NCBI RefSeq assembly: GCF_038006205.1
Contig: NZ_JBBOUU010000001.1
Location: 1,118,001 to 1,182,000 of the forward strand
Origin: Solibacillus sp. FSL R7-0668
GTDB lineage: Bacteria; Bacillota; Bacilli; Bacillales_A; Planococcaceae
DNA length: 64,000 nt
Direction: 5' to 3'
In this document: positions 9,943 to 18,757 of the stretch, one piece after another
Position numbering within the stretch: position 1 is the stretch's first letter
How the letters are laid out: each line of letters starts with the position of its first letter
Translations under genes and position numbers: made by a program
The notes under the pieces: generated by a model
Told to the model about the DNA's origin: nothing
The model's input: the letters and a program-made list of their open reading frames with translations, nothing else
Database searches by the model: none

Positions 9943-10084
9943 GTACTCGTTAGTAATTATTCCTAATGACAGACCATATAATAGATAAGCTAAAAAAATT
10001 TTGACATCAATTATCTAAATTAATCAAGCTGAAAAATGTAGAAATGGTAAATTTATTAGTCATTATGAAATGAGGTTAATTTTG

Positions 10085-11359
10085 ATGATTCAATTACTCC
10101 AAACCGGTATTTTAAATGAATCCTTAATTCAAATTGAGTGGGGAAATTATACTCAATCAGTAGCAGCGATTCATCGCCATCTTGAAAATTCAAATAGTGA
10201 AATGACAGGCTGGCTAAACTCTCCAATAGAAAATAATGTAGAATTGGTGAACTCGATTCAACAAAACGCATATAAAATTAAAATGTTGGCGGATGTATTA
10301 GTAGTTATCGGTATTGGGGGCTCATTTTTAGGTGCAAAAGCCATTCAAGATGCATTAACACCGTATTTTGGTGATTGTGCGAATGGGATTGAAGTTGTCT
10401 ATGTTGGTCAAAATATGAGCGGTGCTTATATTCGGCAGTTACTCAATAGTCTCGAACATAAAGAAGTATATGTAAATATTATTTCAAAATCTGGTACAAC
10501 AATGGAGCCGGCGTTAGCCTTTCGTGTTTTGAGACAATATATGGAGAAGCGATATGGAGAAGAAGCGCAAAATCGGATTATCGTGACAACTGATGCTGAA
10601 AAGGGATTATTGAAGGCTATAGCAGAAAAATCAGGTTACCAACAATTCTTAATTCCAGCGAATATTGGTGGTCGTTATTCCGTGTTAACACCAGTTGGAC
10701 TGTTACCAATTGCTGTCGCAGGTGTTGATATTGAAAAGTTACTAGCAGGGGCAAAACAAGCTGCAATAGTTTTAAAGAATGAAAACCTCGACCAAAATGA
10801 AGCGTATCGTTATGCAGTAATCCGACAAGAACTTTATAAAAAAGGTTATCAAATTGAACTATTAGCCTCTTTTGAACCAGGGCTTACAAAACTCCATGAA
10901 TGGTGGAAGCAATTATTCGGTGAAAGTGAAGGGAAAGAAAAAAAAGGATTGTTTCCAGCTACAGTCAGTTATTCAACGGACTTACATGCAATTGGTCAGT
11001 TCATACAAGATGGTAGCCCCATTATTTTTGAAACCTTACTTCACTTCAAGGAGATTCTTTGTGATTATCATGTTCCATTTGATAGTGAAAACGATGATCA
11101 ACTGAATTATCTAGCAAACTATAGCTTTAACGAAATCAATGCCATTTCCAAGCAAGGTACGGCTATGGCCCATGCGGATGGGGGGGTTCCGATCATCCAA
11201 CTCGAATTAGAGCGGTTGGATGCCTATCATTTAGGGTACCTTATTTATTTTTTCATGAAAGCATGTGCGATGAGCGCTTACCTTTTACAAGTTAATCCTT
11301 TTGATCAACCAGGTGTTGAAGCCTATAAAAAGAAAATGCTTCAATTGTTACAAGAATAG
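10085..11359 (+). CDS. pgi: Glucose-6-phosphate isomerase
   Basis: Interconverts glucose-6-phosphate and fructose-6-phosphate in the cytoplasm. The sugar-phosphate binding motif VVIGIGGSFLGAKAIQDAL, the SIS-type NIISKSGTTMEPALAF and the family signature ending YSTDLHAIGQFIQDG are all present; the C-terminus AYKKKMLQLL is normal. I prefer the ATG at 10085 to the one at 10070 because GAGG lies 9 nt upstream of it, giving 424 residues, a little shorter at the N-terminus than the Bacillus enzyme (about 450). Its place inside a glycan locus suggests it balances hexose-phosphate supply for nucleotide sugars; whether it is the only pgi in the genome cannot be told here. Confidence 0.93.
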   Translation: MIQLLQTGILNESLIQIEWGNYTQSVAAIHRHLENSNSEMTGWLNSPIENNVELVNSIQQNAYKIKMLADVLVVIGIGGSFLGAKAIQDALTPYFGDCANGIEVVYVGQNMSGAYIRQLLNSLEHKEVYVNIISKSGTTMEPALAFRVLRQYMEKRYGEEAQNRIIVTTDAEKGLLKAIAEKSGYQQFLIPANIGGRYSVLTPVGLLPIAVAGVDIEKLLAGAKQAAIVLKNENLDQNEAYRYAVIRQELYKKGYQIELLASFEPGLTKLHEWWKQLFGESEGKEKKGLFPATVSYSTDLHAIGQFIQDGSPIIFETLLHFKEILCDYHVPFDSENDDQLNYLANYSFNEINAISKQGTAMAHADGGVPIIQLELERLDAYHLGYLIYFFMKACAMSAYLLQVNPFDQPGVEAYKKKMLQLLQE

Positions 11360-11391
11360 AATGTAAAAAAACAAGTAGGATGGGGATGTAA

Positions 11392-12378
11392 ATGACCACG
11401 ATAAAGGCGATAGAATATCACTTTCCAACAAATCAAATTATGAATGATCCAAACAATAAACTAACTAAAAAAATAGGGATTTCATCTAGATACATCGCAG
11501 AGAAAGATGAAACTGCCTCAGACTTGGCAATAAAAGCCGCTGAAAAATTGTTTGATAAGGGAATTTTTAAAAAGAGTGAAATTGATTTTTTGCTATTTTG
11601 TACGCAAGCCCCAGACTATATTTTACCTACATCGGCATGCATCATTCAGGAAAAATTAAAACTCCCAACTAGTTGTGGTGCACTCGATTTTAATTTAGGC
11701 TGTTCTGGTTTTATTTATGGGCTCTCGCTTGCTAAAGGGTTAATTGAAAGCGGGCAAGCAAAGAATGTATTGCTTTTAACAGCAGATACTTACAGTAAAT
11801 TTATCCATGAACATGATTTCAGCACATCTGTATTATTTGGTGATGGAGCGGCGGCAACTTTAATTACTGAATCTTCGGAGAGTAATAATCTTGGTCCATT
11901 TGTATTTGGAACAGATGGTAGTGGTGCAGAAGAGTTAATCGTTTATGCAGGTGGATCTAGAGAGCCCATGGATACTGAATCTTTACTGGAATTTGAAGAT
12001 GAAAAAGGTAATATTAGAACGCGAAGTAATCTATATATGAATGGATCAGAAGTATTTAATTTTGCTATGCGAGAAGTACCGAAAGCGATTGCTGATTTGG
12101 TTAGTAAAGAAAATACAACATTAGATGATTATGATTACTTTATTTTTCACCAAGCGAACAAATATATGTTAGATGCTTTGAGAAGAAGGATAGAAATTGA
12201 TAAGGATAAATTTTCGATTCAATTGAATGATTGTGGGAATACGGTATCTTCTACAATCCCAATCGCTCTAAAAAGAGAAATCGAACAAGGACATATAAAA
12301 AGCGGGGACAAAATTTTATTAGTCGGATTCGGAGTAGGGTTATCTTGGGGCGCTTGCTCAGTAAGAATAAGTTTCTAA
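11392..12378 (+). CDS. 3-oxoacyl-ACP synthase III (FabH-like), dedicated to the glycan locus
   Basis: Thiolase-fold condensing enzyme of 328 residues. The catalytic Cys104 lies in DFNLGCSGFIYGL, the His in FIFHQANKYML and the Asn in CGNTVSSTIP, so the triad is complete. It probably condenses a short acyl-CoA with malonyl-ACP to give a 3-oxoacyl-ACP. It is followed by its own small ACP and an acyltransferase rather than by fatty-acid genes, so I read it as making an acyl group for a sugar rather than for membrane lipid. Ketoacyl-ACP synthase III and ACP genes are, as far as I recall, also found with viosamine genes in Pseudomonas flagellin glycosylation islands. GGATGGGG precedes the ATG. Confidence 0.88.
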   Translation: MTTIKAIEYHFPTNQIMNDPNNKLTKKIGISSRYIAEKDETASDLAIKAAEKLFDKGIFKKSEIDFLLFCTQAPDYILPTSACIIQEKLKLPTSCGALDFNLGCSGFIYGLSLAKGLIESGQAKNVLLLTADTYSKFIHEHDFSTSVLFGDGAAATLITESSESNNLGPFVFGTDGSGAEELIVYAGGSREPMDTESLLEFEDEKGNIRTRSNLYMNGSEVFNFAMREVPKAIADLVSKENTTLDDYDYFIFHQANKYMLDALRRRIEIDKDKFSIQLNDCGNTVSSTIPIALKREIEQGHIKSGDKILLVGFGVGLSWGACSVRISF

Positions 12379-12409
12379 CAGTATATTTTAAATGCGGGAG
12401 GTCTATGAG

Positions 12410-12655
12410 GTGAATTTAAATCAATTTATAGCTTTATGTGAAGATATTTTAGAATTAGAAGAAGGTACGCTGACAATGGATACGGTTTTAGATGAAATAG
12501 AAGAATGGGACTCATTAACAAGGATGGACTTAGTTTCATATTGTGATGAGAAATTTAACACTACACTTCCTGTAGAAATATTTCGAGATACTGAAATATT
12601 TCAAGATGTAGTAGATAAAGTGAAGCACTTTTTACAGGTGACAGTCCATGAATAA
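12410..12655 (+). CDS. Acyl carrier protein, dedicated
   Basis: Small acidic helical carrier protein of 81 residues with the phosphopantetheine attachment Ser35 in EEWDSLTRMDLV. The start is the GTG at 12410: GGGAGG lies 9 nt upstream, while the in-frame ATG at 12392 lies before that ribosome site. It overlaps the following acyltransferase gene by 8 bp, so ACP and acyltransferase are coupled. It probably carries the acyl chain made by the KAS III enzyme just upstream. It differs in sequence from housekeeping AcpP, whose motif is DSLD. Confidence 0.88.
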   Translation: MNLNQFIALCEDILELEEGTLTMDTVLDEIEEWDSLTRMDLVSYCDEKFNTTLPVEIFRDTEIFQDVVDKVKHFLQVTVHE

Positions 12656-13349
12656 AGAAGAGTTGCTAGTATTAGTTGGTGATGGAGAATTTGCCGAAAT
12701 CGCATATGAATATTTTACTTATGACTCTCCATATCGTGTCGTAGCATTTGCGGCTGAAAAAGAGTATCTAGTGAAGGAAACACTGTATGGTTTACCTGTT
12801 ATACCTTTTGAGGAAATCGAACAAAGGTATCCATCCGATCAATATAAAGTTTTTGTTGCTATTAATAGTACAAAATTAAATAGACCTAGGACTAGATTAT
12901 ATAATGAAGTAAAAAATAAAGAGTATGAGGTTGTTTCATATATTAGCTCAAAAGCATTTGTATGGCGAAATGTAAAGATTGGAGAAAATACGTTTATTTT
13001 CGAAAACAATGTCTTACAGCATCATGTTGAAGTAGGGAATAATGTCATTATGTGGAGCGGTAATCATATTGGGCATCGTTCAGTTATTAAAGACAATAGT
13101 TTTATAACTTCCCATGTTGTGATAGGGGGGCGATGTGAAGTAGGAGAGAGTAGCTTTCTAGGTATAAACAGTACTATAAATGACATGATTAAAATAGGAA
13201 AAGATTGTTTCATTTCTTCTGGAGCAGTAGTAAATAAAAATACAAAAGAAGGATATATTTACTCGGGAAATCCCGCAAAATCTATGGCTATAACGAGTTA
13301 TAGATATTATGAAATAGAAGTGGACAGGATTATATCTTGGAAGAAATGA
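12648..13349 (+). CDS. NeuD/PglD/VioB-type left-handed beta-helix acyltransferase
   Basis: A 233-residue acyltransferase with the two-part architecture of PglD and VioB: an N-terminal Rossmann-like half (LLVLVGDGEFAEIAYEYF, then VFVAINSTKLNRPR) that binds the UDP- or dTDP-aminosugar, and a C-terminal hexapeptide beta-helix from about residue 100 (IGENTFIFENNVLQHHVEVG, VIMWSGNHIGHRSVIKDNSF, VIGGRCEVGESSFLG). The conserved catalytic His is probably in GNHIGHRS. It would N- or O-acylate the dTDP-aminodideoxyhexose; the adjacent ACP and KAS III suggest a 3-oxo- or 3-hydroxyacyl donor instead of, or besides, acetyl-CoA. No reductase gene is adjacent. Confidence 0.86.
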   Translation: MNKEELLVLVGDGEFAEIAYEYFTYDSPYRVVAFAAEKEYLVKETLYGLPVIPFEEIEQRYPSDQYKVFVAINSTKLNRPRTRLYNEVKNKEYEVVSYISSKAFVWRNVKIGENTFIFENNVLQHHVEVGNNVIMWSGNHIGHRSVIKDNSFITSHVVIGGRCEVGESSFLGINSTINDMIKIGKDCFISSGAVVNKNTKEGYIYSGNPAKSMAITSYRYYEIEVDRIISWKK

Positions 13350-13783
13350 TTATATGTATTCAAAGCTCGAATTTAATCTAAACCTAATCTAGTATTTCAC
13401 CATCTTGAGAACAAAGTTATTTATGTCACTAGAATTATGAATAGAATATCCAAAGTTTGTTTGATACTTTGGACATTTATAGTGAAAAGTCTGTTGAAGT
13501 AATAGCTTTATTGTTAACTTCATATAGTAATCAATAGAATTAGAAGCATATTATCTAGTAAATTACTCTTCCCGTAAGTTTGGGCGACTTTCGTAAATAA
13601 TGTTGATTGTAGTTGCGGCAGTTGACTCCGTGGGGATTAAGTGACTAATGAACAAATGCTAGATACGTCATGACCTAAGGCAACCTATTTGTAACCATTA
13701 TAGAATTGACCTCAGCTAGAACGGAAAATAACCCAATATTATGGAGATGAAACTATTAAATGTATCTCAAGGGGGCACAACTA
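13350..13783 (+). other. Intergenic region between the glycan locus and the BY-kinase pair
   Basis: About 430 bp without a coding frame on either strand. It holds a 7-bp hairpin CCAAAGT/ACTTTGG (13450-13456 with 13466-13472, no U tract) and a somewhat more GC-rich stretch around 13560-13700. I see no recognisable riboswitch, EAR element or promoter. Confidence 0.4.
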
Positions 13784-14518
13784 TTGGAAGAATCAATCAG
13801 TTTACAAGAAATGGCGAAAATAATAAGGAAAAGATTATTACTAATTATTATCCTAATGGTTATCAGTGTTGGAATTTCCGTATGTATTAGTTTTTTTGTA
13901 TTAACTCCGATCTATAAGGCTCAAACACAAATATTAGTAAATCAAAAAAGTATATCTGAGGAAGCATATATATGGCAAACAACAGAGGCTGATTTACGAT
14001 TAATTAATACGTATAATGTTATTATTACAAGTCCGGTCATTTTAACTCCCGTTATAGAACAACTTGGGTTAAATATTACTCCGGATCAATTAATGAAAAA
14101 AATCTCAGTTTCAAATGAACTTGAATCGAAAGTTGTAAATATCAGCGTGTTGGATCCCGATCCATCCAAGGCTGTGGACATTTCAAATACAGTGGCAGAA
14201 GTGTTTGAAAAGCGAATTCCGAATCTCATGAGTGTTGATAATATTTCGATTTTATCAGCCGCGAAAATAAGTGATGATCCAAGTCCGGTAAAACCGAATA
14301 AAATATTGAATGTCGGGATTGCGGTATTTATTGGTCTCGGGTTAGGTGTGGGGTTAGCAATTCTACTGGAACTTTTAGATACAACGGTCAATAGCGAGAG
14401 AGATATTGAAGAAATGAAAGGTTTACCCGTCATCGGCGTAGTGGGCTTTATAGCCGATGAAAAGGAAAAAAAAACTTCCTTTATTTCACGTAGAGCGAGG
14501 AGGAACATAAATGTTTAA
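13784..14518 (+). CDS. Wzz-domain chain-length regulator / tyrosine kinase modulator
   Basis: Membrane protein with two transmembrane helices (about residues 20-40 and 175-200), an extracytoplasmic Wzz domain between them, and the PxxP-containing DDPSPVKPNKILNVGIA before the second helix. It resembles B. subtilis EpsA/YwqC (TkmA), which activates the cognate BY-kinase and sets polysaccharide chain length. A TTG start at 13784 is chosen because AAGGGGG lies 8 nt upstream; the ATG at 13760 has only a distant GGAG. The C-terminal cytoplasmic tail, rich in Lys and Arg, overlaps the kinase gene by 8 bp, the usual arrangement. Confidence 0.87.
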   Translation: MEESISLQEMAKIIRKRLLLIIILMVISVGISVCISFFVLTPIYKAQTQILVNQKSISEEAYIWQTTEADLRLINTYNVIITSPVILTPVIEQLGLNITPDQLMKKISVSNELESKVVNISVLDPDPSKAVDISNTVAEVFEKRIPNLMSVDNISILSAAKISDDPSPVKPNKILNVGIAVFIGLGLGVGLAILLELLDTTVNSERDIEEMKGLPVIGVVGFIADEKEKKTSFISRRARRNINV

Positions 14519-15233
14519 GTTGAATCATAGAAGAAAGAAAAAAAAGCTAAAACTCTCAAAACTATCCCGAAAACTTGTTACGATTTCTGATACGAAATCG
14601 ATTATTGCAGAACAATTTCGCACAATCCGTACAAACATCACATTTTCAATGCCTGACCAAGAATTGAAAACGATTTTAGTTACCTCGTCTACACCAGGAG
14701 AAGGGAAATCTACGAATGCAGCAAATCTTGGGGTCGTATTCGCGCAAGAAGGTAAAAGAGTCCTAATTATAGATGGAGATTTGAGGAAACCGACTTTGCA
14801 TTATACATTTAATACTTTCAATAAAGTGGGGCTATCCAACGTGATTGCAAAAAAGGCGGCTTTCTATGAAGCGATTCAAGAGACCTTTATAGTTGGACTG
14901 AATGTATTAACGAGTGGTCCCGTTCCACCAAATCCATCTGAATTGCTTGCTTCAAAAGCGATGGATGTATTGCTCTTTGATGTGAGAAAAGATTATGACG
15001 TCATTATTATTGATGCACCACCATTGTTATCTGTTTCAGATTCCCAAATATTAGCGAATAAATGCGATGGCACGATTTTAATTGCAAATACAGGTGTTGT
15101 CGAAAAAAGTGCTGTCCAAAAAGCACATGCCATTTTGTCTAACTCTCAATCAATCATTATAGGGGTAGTTTTAAATAATTATGTAACACCAAAACATCAG
15201 CATTATTATTATGAATATAGTTTTGGTGAATAA
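14511..15233 (+). CDS. CpsD/CapB-family tyrosine-protein kinase (BY-kinase)
   Basis: Cytoplasmic P-loop tyrosine kinase of 240 residues. Walker A is STPGEGKSTNAANLG, Walker A' is VLIIDGDLRKPTLHY, Walker B is DVIIIDAPPLLSVSD, and the C-terminal tyrosine cluster HYYYEYSFGE is the autophosphorylation tail. It is paired with the upstream Wzz protein. The matching CpsB/YwqE phosphatase is not adjacent, and no sugar genes follow; the pair is cut off from the glycan locus by 430 bp and followed by spoVS, so it may serve the upstream locus in trans. Confidence 0.9.
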   Translation: MFKLNHRRKKKKLKLSKLSRKLVTISDTKSIIAEQFRTIRTNITFSMPDQELKTILVTSSTPGEGKSTNAANLGVVFAQEGKRVLIIDGDLRKPTLHYTFNTFNKVGLSNVIAKKAAFYEAIQETFIVGLNVLTSGPVPPNPSELLASKAMDVLLFDVRKDYDVIIIDAPPLLSVSDSQILANKCDGTILIANTGVVEKSAVQKAHAILSNSQSIIIGVVLNNYVTPKHQHYYYEYSFGE

Positions 15234-15345
15234 TTTTCTGAAGAGTTTCAATTTTCGGATTCTAAACGATAATCATACCGCATACAATGACGTACAGGCA
15301 ATAAAAATTGTCTAAAAAGCAGTACTAGATGAGGAGGAAATAGCT

Positions 15346-15612
15346 GTGGATTCATTAAAAGTATCATCACGTTCAAATCCTAACTCTGTTGCAGGTGCAC
15401 TCGTTGCGGTAATACGAGAGCAAGGGTTTGCAGAAATGCAGGCAGTTGGGGCAGGTGCATTAAATCAAGCGATTAAGGCTGTAGCCATTGCAAGAGGATT
15501 TGTCGCACCAAGTGGAACGGATTTAATTTGCGCACCAGCCTTCGCGGACATTACCATTGCAGGGGAAGATCGTACAGCGTTAAAATTACTCGTTGAAAAA
15601 AGAAATCGTTAA
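15346..15612 (+). CDS. spoVS: Stage V sporulation protein S
   Basis: An 88-residue Alba-superfamily protein, nearly invariant among Bacillales: VSSRSNPNSVAGALVAVIRE, AVGAGALNQAIKAVAIARG, LICAPAFADITIAGEDRTA. SpoVS is needed for late sporulation and affects septation and coat assembly in B. subtilis; the molecular mechanism is not settled, although nucleic-acid binding is expected from the fold. GAGGAGG lies 8 nt before a GTG start. It is flanked by its own terminator. The B. subtilis gene is under sigma-H control; I could not find a convincing sigma-H promoter upstream. Confidence 0.96.
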   Translation: MDSLKVSSRSNPNSVAGALVAVIREQGFAEMQAVGAGALNQAIKAVAIARGFVAPSGTDLICAPAFADITIAGEDRTALKLLVEKRNR

Positions 15613-15622
15613 TAATAAATTT

Positions 15623-15668
15623 AAAACACTTGCACAGGGATGAATAATCCACTATGCAAGTGTTTTTT
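15623..15668 (+). terminator. Intrinsic terminator of spoVS
   Basis: A 12-bp stem AAAACACTTGCA (15623-15634) pairs with TGCAAGTGTTTT (15655-15666) across a 20-nt loop, followed by TT. Confidence 0.8.
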
Positions 15669-16109
15669 GTTGTACTTAAACGTTTTGGAACAAACTAATC
15701 CGAATTTCGTTGTAATAATTAACTACATTTAAGATAGAAGCCATGGATTCGAAAAGATCTTGTTTATGCAAGTGCAACAATTAAGCCGAGTCCAAATGCG
15801 ATTATAAGAAGGTATCAATAATCAAAAATGTACTCAAACCAATTTGTGTACAAAACTTTCCGTCAAAGGTCTGATTTTTTGACTCAATATGACATTTGCA
15901 ATAGAAGGAACGTACACTTCATGTTAAACTAATGAAGGAAAATTAACTGAATTCATTTGCAGATTAAAGGATATCGGTTAAGCCTCTGGTAACCATTACG
16001 CAGAGGTGTAATGGCATATACATAGCTGTAGCATTATCCAGCTACCTAATAAAGTAATTTTAATTACTTTATTTACTTATACAATTAGAAATCTTAAGGA
16101 GATGTTGAT
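15667..16109 (+). other. Leader region of korA with overlapping inverted repeats
   Basis: About 440 bp without a gene. Near its 3' end are two interleaved repeats, CCTCTG/CAGAGG (15983-15988 with 16001-16006) and CCATTAC/GTAATGG (15993-15999 with 16008-16014), which cannot form easily at the same time; then TAGCTG/CAGCTA (16023-16028 with 16039-16044); then an AT-rich 8-10 bp hairpin (16050-16071). AAGGAG for korA is at 16096-16101. No known riboswitch class or T-box was recognised. Confidence 0.45.
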
Positions 16110-17843
16110 ATGTTACATCAGCTTTCATGGAAAGTCGGTGGGCAACAAGGTGAAGGGATTGAGAGTACAGGTGAAATTTTCTCAATGGCAATGAATCGTT
16201 TAGGGTATTTCCTATACGGTTACCGTCATTTCTCTTCTCGTATTAAAGGTGGCCATACGAATAATAAAATTACGGTTCGTCCAACGGAAGTACGTTCAAT
16301 TGCGGACGATTTAGATATTTTAGTGGCGTTCGATCAAGAAACAATCGACGTGAACTATAAGGAATTAACAGCATCTAGTATTATTTTAGCAGATGCAAAA
16401 TTTAATCCAACAAACCCAGAAGACTGTGTAGCACCTCTATATGCAGTGCCATTTACAGAAATCGCAGCAGAGCTTGGAACGTCACTCATGAAAAACATGG
16501 TGGCAATTGGTGCTACAGCAGCTCTTTTAAATTTAAGCGAAGAAGTGTTCCAAAGCGTAGTAGACGAAATCTTCGGTCGTAAAGGTGAAGAAGTCGTAGC
16601 GAAAAACATTGAGGCCATTACGCGCGGTCGTGAAGCCATTTCTGAACAAATTGGCGAGCGTGTAGGTAGCTGGGAGTTAGTACCGGCAGATGGTAAGCGT
16701 CGTATGTTTATGATTGGGAACGACGCAGCGGCATTAGGTGCGCTTGCGGCGGGATCACGCTTCATGGCAGCTTACCCAATTACACCTGCTTCTGAAATTA
16801 TGGAATACATGATTAAAAAGTTACCATTAGTTGGTGGAGCGGTGATTCAAACAGAAGATGAAATCGCAGCCGCTACAATGGCAATTGGGGCAAACTATGG
16901 TGGTGTTCGTGCATTCACTGCATCAGCAGGTCCTGGTCTATCATTGATGATGGAAGCAATCGGTCTTTCAGGTATGACCGAGCAGCCGCTTGTTATTTTT
17001 GATACACAGCGTGGTGGCCCATCAACAGGTTTACCAACAAAGCAAGAGCAATCAGATTTAATGGCGATGCTTTACGGTACACATGGTGAAATTCCGAAAG
17101 TTGTCATTGCTCCTTCTACGATGGAAGAAGCTTTCTATGACACAATTCAAGCATTTAACATTGCCGAAGAATTACAATTACCAGTTATCGTCATGACGGA
17201 TTTACAATTAGCATTAGGGAAACAAACGGTAGAGCCATTTGATTATAGCAAAATTGAAATCCGTCGCGGTAAAATCGTCGAGGCGGTTGAAGATGAAGAA
17301 ACAAAAGATTACTTCAAACGTTATGAAAACACAGAAGACGGCGTTTCACCTCGTGTATTACCAGGCTTAAAGGGCGGTATTCACCACGTAACAGGTGTAG
17401 AGCATGATGAAACAGGGAAGCCATCCGAAGCAACGGGCAACCGCCGTACACAAATGGATAAACGTATGCGTAAATTAAATCATGTACGCTTCCATAATCC
17501 AGTGTACGTAAACGCGCCACATGAAGAAGCAGATGTATTATTAGTAGGCTTCAACTCAACGCGCGGTGCTTTAGAAGAAGTACAAGAAATGTTAAATAAC
17601 GAAGGCGTAAAAGTAAACCATGCCCATATCAAATTAGTGCACCCATTCCCAGCCGAAGAAATGACGGCATTAATGGATCGTGCGAAAAAAGTCATCGTAG
17701 TAGAAAATAATGCTACAGGACAATTAGCGAACATTATGAAAATGAATATCGGTGGTCATGCAAAGACAAAATCGATTTTAAAATACGATGGGACACCGTT
17801 CTTGCCACGTGAATTAACAAACTTAGTGAAGGAGGAAATGTAA
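16110..17843 (+). CDS. korA: 2-oxoacid:ferredoxin oxidoreductase, gamma-alpha fused subunit
   Basis: Large subunit of a 2-oxoglutarate (or related 2-oxoacid) ferredoxin oxidoreductase, oxidatively decarboxylating the acid to its acyl-CoA with reduction of ferredoxin. The N-terminal gamma domain (residues 1 to about 190, starting LSWKVGGQQGEGIESTGEIF) is fused to the alpha domain, with YPITPASEIMEYM and a C-terminal domain DVLLVGFNSTRGALEEVQ. The 577-residue length is typical of the fused bacterial form. AAGGAG is 8 nt before the ATG; korB follows after 2 bp. Substrate assignment to 2-oxoglutarate rather than pyruvate follows the two-subunit layout of Bacillales KorAB. Confidence 0.93.
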   Translation: MLHQLSWKVGGQQGEGIESTGEIFSMAMNRLGYFLYGYRHFSSRIKGGHTNNKITVRPTEVRSIADDLDILVAFDQETIDVNYKELTASSIILADAKFNPTNPEDCVAPLYAVPFTEIAAELGTSLMKNMVAIGATAALLNLSEEVFQSVVDEIFGRKGEEVVAKNIEAITRGREAISEQIGERVGSWELVPADGKRRMFMIGNDAAALGALAAGSRFMAAYPITPASEIMEYMIKKLPLVGGAVIQTEDEIAAATMAIGANYGGVRAFTASAGPGLSLMMEAIGLSGMTEQPLVIFDTQRGGPSTGLPTKQEQSDLMAMLYGTHGEIPKVVIAPSTMEEAFYDTIQAFNIAEELQLPVIVMTDLQLALGKQTVEPFDYSKIEIRRGKIVEAVEDEETKDYFKRYENTEDGVSPRVLPGLKGGIHHVTGVEHDETGKPSEATGNRRTQMDKRMRKLNHVRFHNPVYVNAPHEEADVLLVGFNSTRGALEEVQEMLNNEGVKVNHAHIKLVHPFPAEEMTALMDRAKKVIVVENNATGQLANIMKMNIGGHAKTKSILKYDGTPFLPRELTNLVKEEM

Positions 17844-17845
17844 TC

Positions 17846-18712
17846 ATGGCAACATTTAAAGATTTCCGAAATTCAGTAAAACCGAACTGGTGCCCTGGCT
17901 GTGGTGACTTCTCTGTGCAAGCAGCAATTCAACGTGCAGCAGCAAATGTCGGATACGAGCCAAACGAATTAGCTGTTATTTCTGGTATTGGCTGTTCAGG
18001 TCGTATTTCAGGCTATATTAACTCATACGGTTTCCATGGTATTCATGGACGAGCATTACCAATCGCACAGGGCTTAAAAATGGCCAACAAAGATTTAAAA
18101 GTTATCGCTTCTGGTGGTGACGGTGATGGCTTTGCAATCGGTATGGGACACACAATCCATGCAATTCGCCGAAACATCGATATTACGTACGTAGTCATGG
18201 ATAACCAAATTTACGGTTTAACGAAAGGGCAAACATCTCCACGCTCAGCAGCAGGTTTCATTACGAAATCAACGCCAGGTGGGGCAATTGAGCCATCGTT
18301 AAAACCTTTAGAAGTCGCCCTTACAAGTGGTGCAACATTTGTAGCGCAAGGATTCTCAACGGATATTAAAGAATTAACAGCATTAATTGAAGCAGGCTTA
18401 AATCATAAAGGCTTCTCATTCATCAACGTGTTCTCTCCATGTGTCACATACAACAAAGTGAACACATACGAATGGTTCAAGGAGCATTTAACGAAATTAG
18501 CCGATATCGAAGGCTATGACAATTCAAATCGCGAGCAAGCGATGCAAACGGTTATGAAGCATGAAGGGTTAGTAACAGGGATTATTTATCAAGATACGGA
18601 AACAAAATCGTATCAGGAAAAAATCCGCGGCTATTCAGAATTGCCATTAACAGATATTGATATTAGCTTATCAGAAGCACAATTCGATAATTTAGTGAAA
18701 GAATTTATGTAA
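17846..18712 (+). CDS. korB: 2-oxoacid:ferredoxin oxidoreductase, beta subunit
   Basis: Thiamine-diphosphate and [4Fe-4S] subunit of 288 residues. The cluster cysteines are in WCPGCGDFS, GIGCSGR and SPCVTYN; the ThDP motif is SGGDGDGFAIGMGH ending at the Asn of VMDNQIYGLTKGQ. It forms the catalytic complex with KorA, encoded 2 bp upstream, and the pair is followed by a terminator. There is no separate delta ferredoxin subunit, in keeping with two-subunit enzymes that use free ferredoxin. Confidence 0.95.
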   Translation: MATFKDFRNSVKPNWCPGCGDFSVQAAIQRAAANVGYEPNELAVISGIGCSGRISGYINSYGFHGIHGRALPIAQGLKMANKDLKVIASGGDGDGFAIGMGHTIHAIRRNIDITYVVMDNQIYGLTKGQTSPRSAAGFITKSTPGGAIEPSLKPLEVALTSGATFVAQGFSTDIKELTALIEAGLNHKGFSFINVFSPCVTYNKVNTYEWFKEHLTKLADIEGYDNSNREQAMQTVMKHEGLVTGIIYQDTETKSYQEKIRGYSELPLTDIDISLSEAQFDNLVKEFM

Positions 18713-18720
18713 ATACAAGG

Positions 18721-18757
18721 GACAGCATGAGTGAGAAACGCTTTTGCTGTCTTTTTT
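18721..18757 (+). terminator. Intrinsic terminator of korAB
   Basis: GACAGCA (18721-18727) pairs with TGCTGTC (18745-18751) and is followed by a run of six T. Confidence 0.8.

Noticed and set aside
13450-13700. EAR antitermination element or c-di-GMP riboswitch in the leader of the Wzz/BY-kinase pair.
   Set aside because: Only one 7-bp hairpin was found, and none of the conserved sequences of those RNA classes is present.
14086-14508. 140-codon reverse-strand frame inside the Wzz-like gene.
   Set aside because: Serine-rich antisense shadow of a supported gene with no ribosome site.
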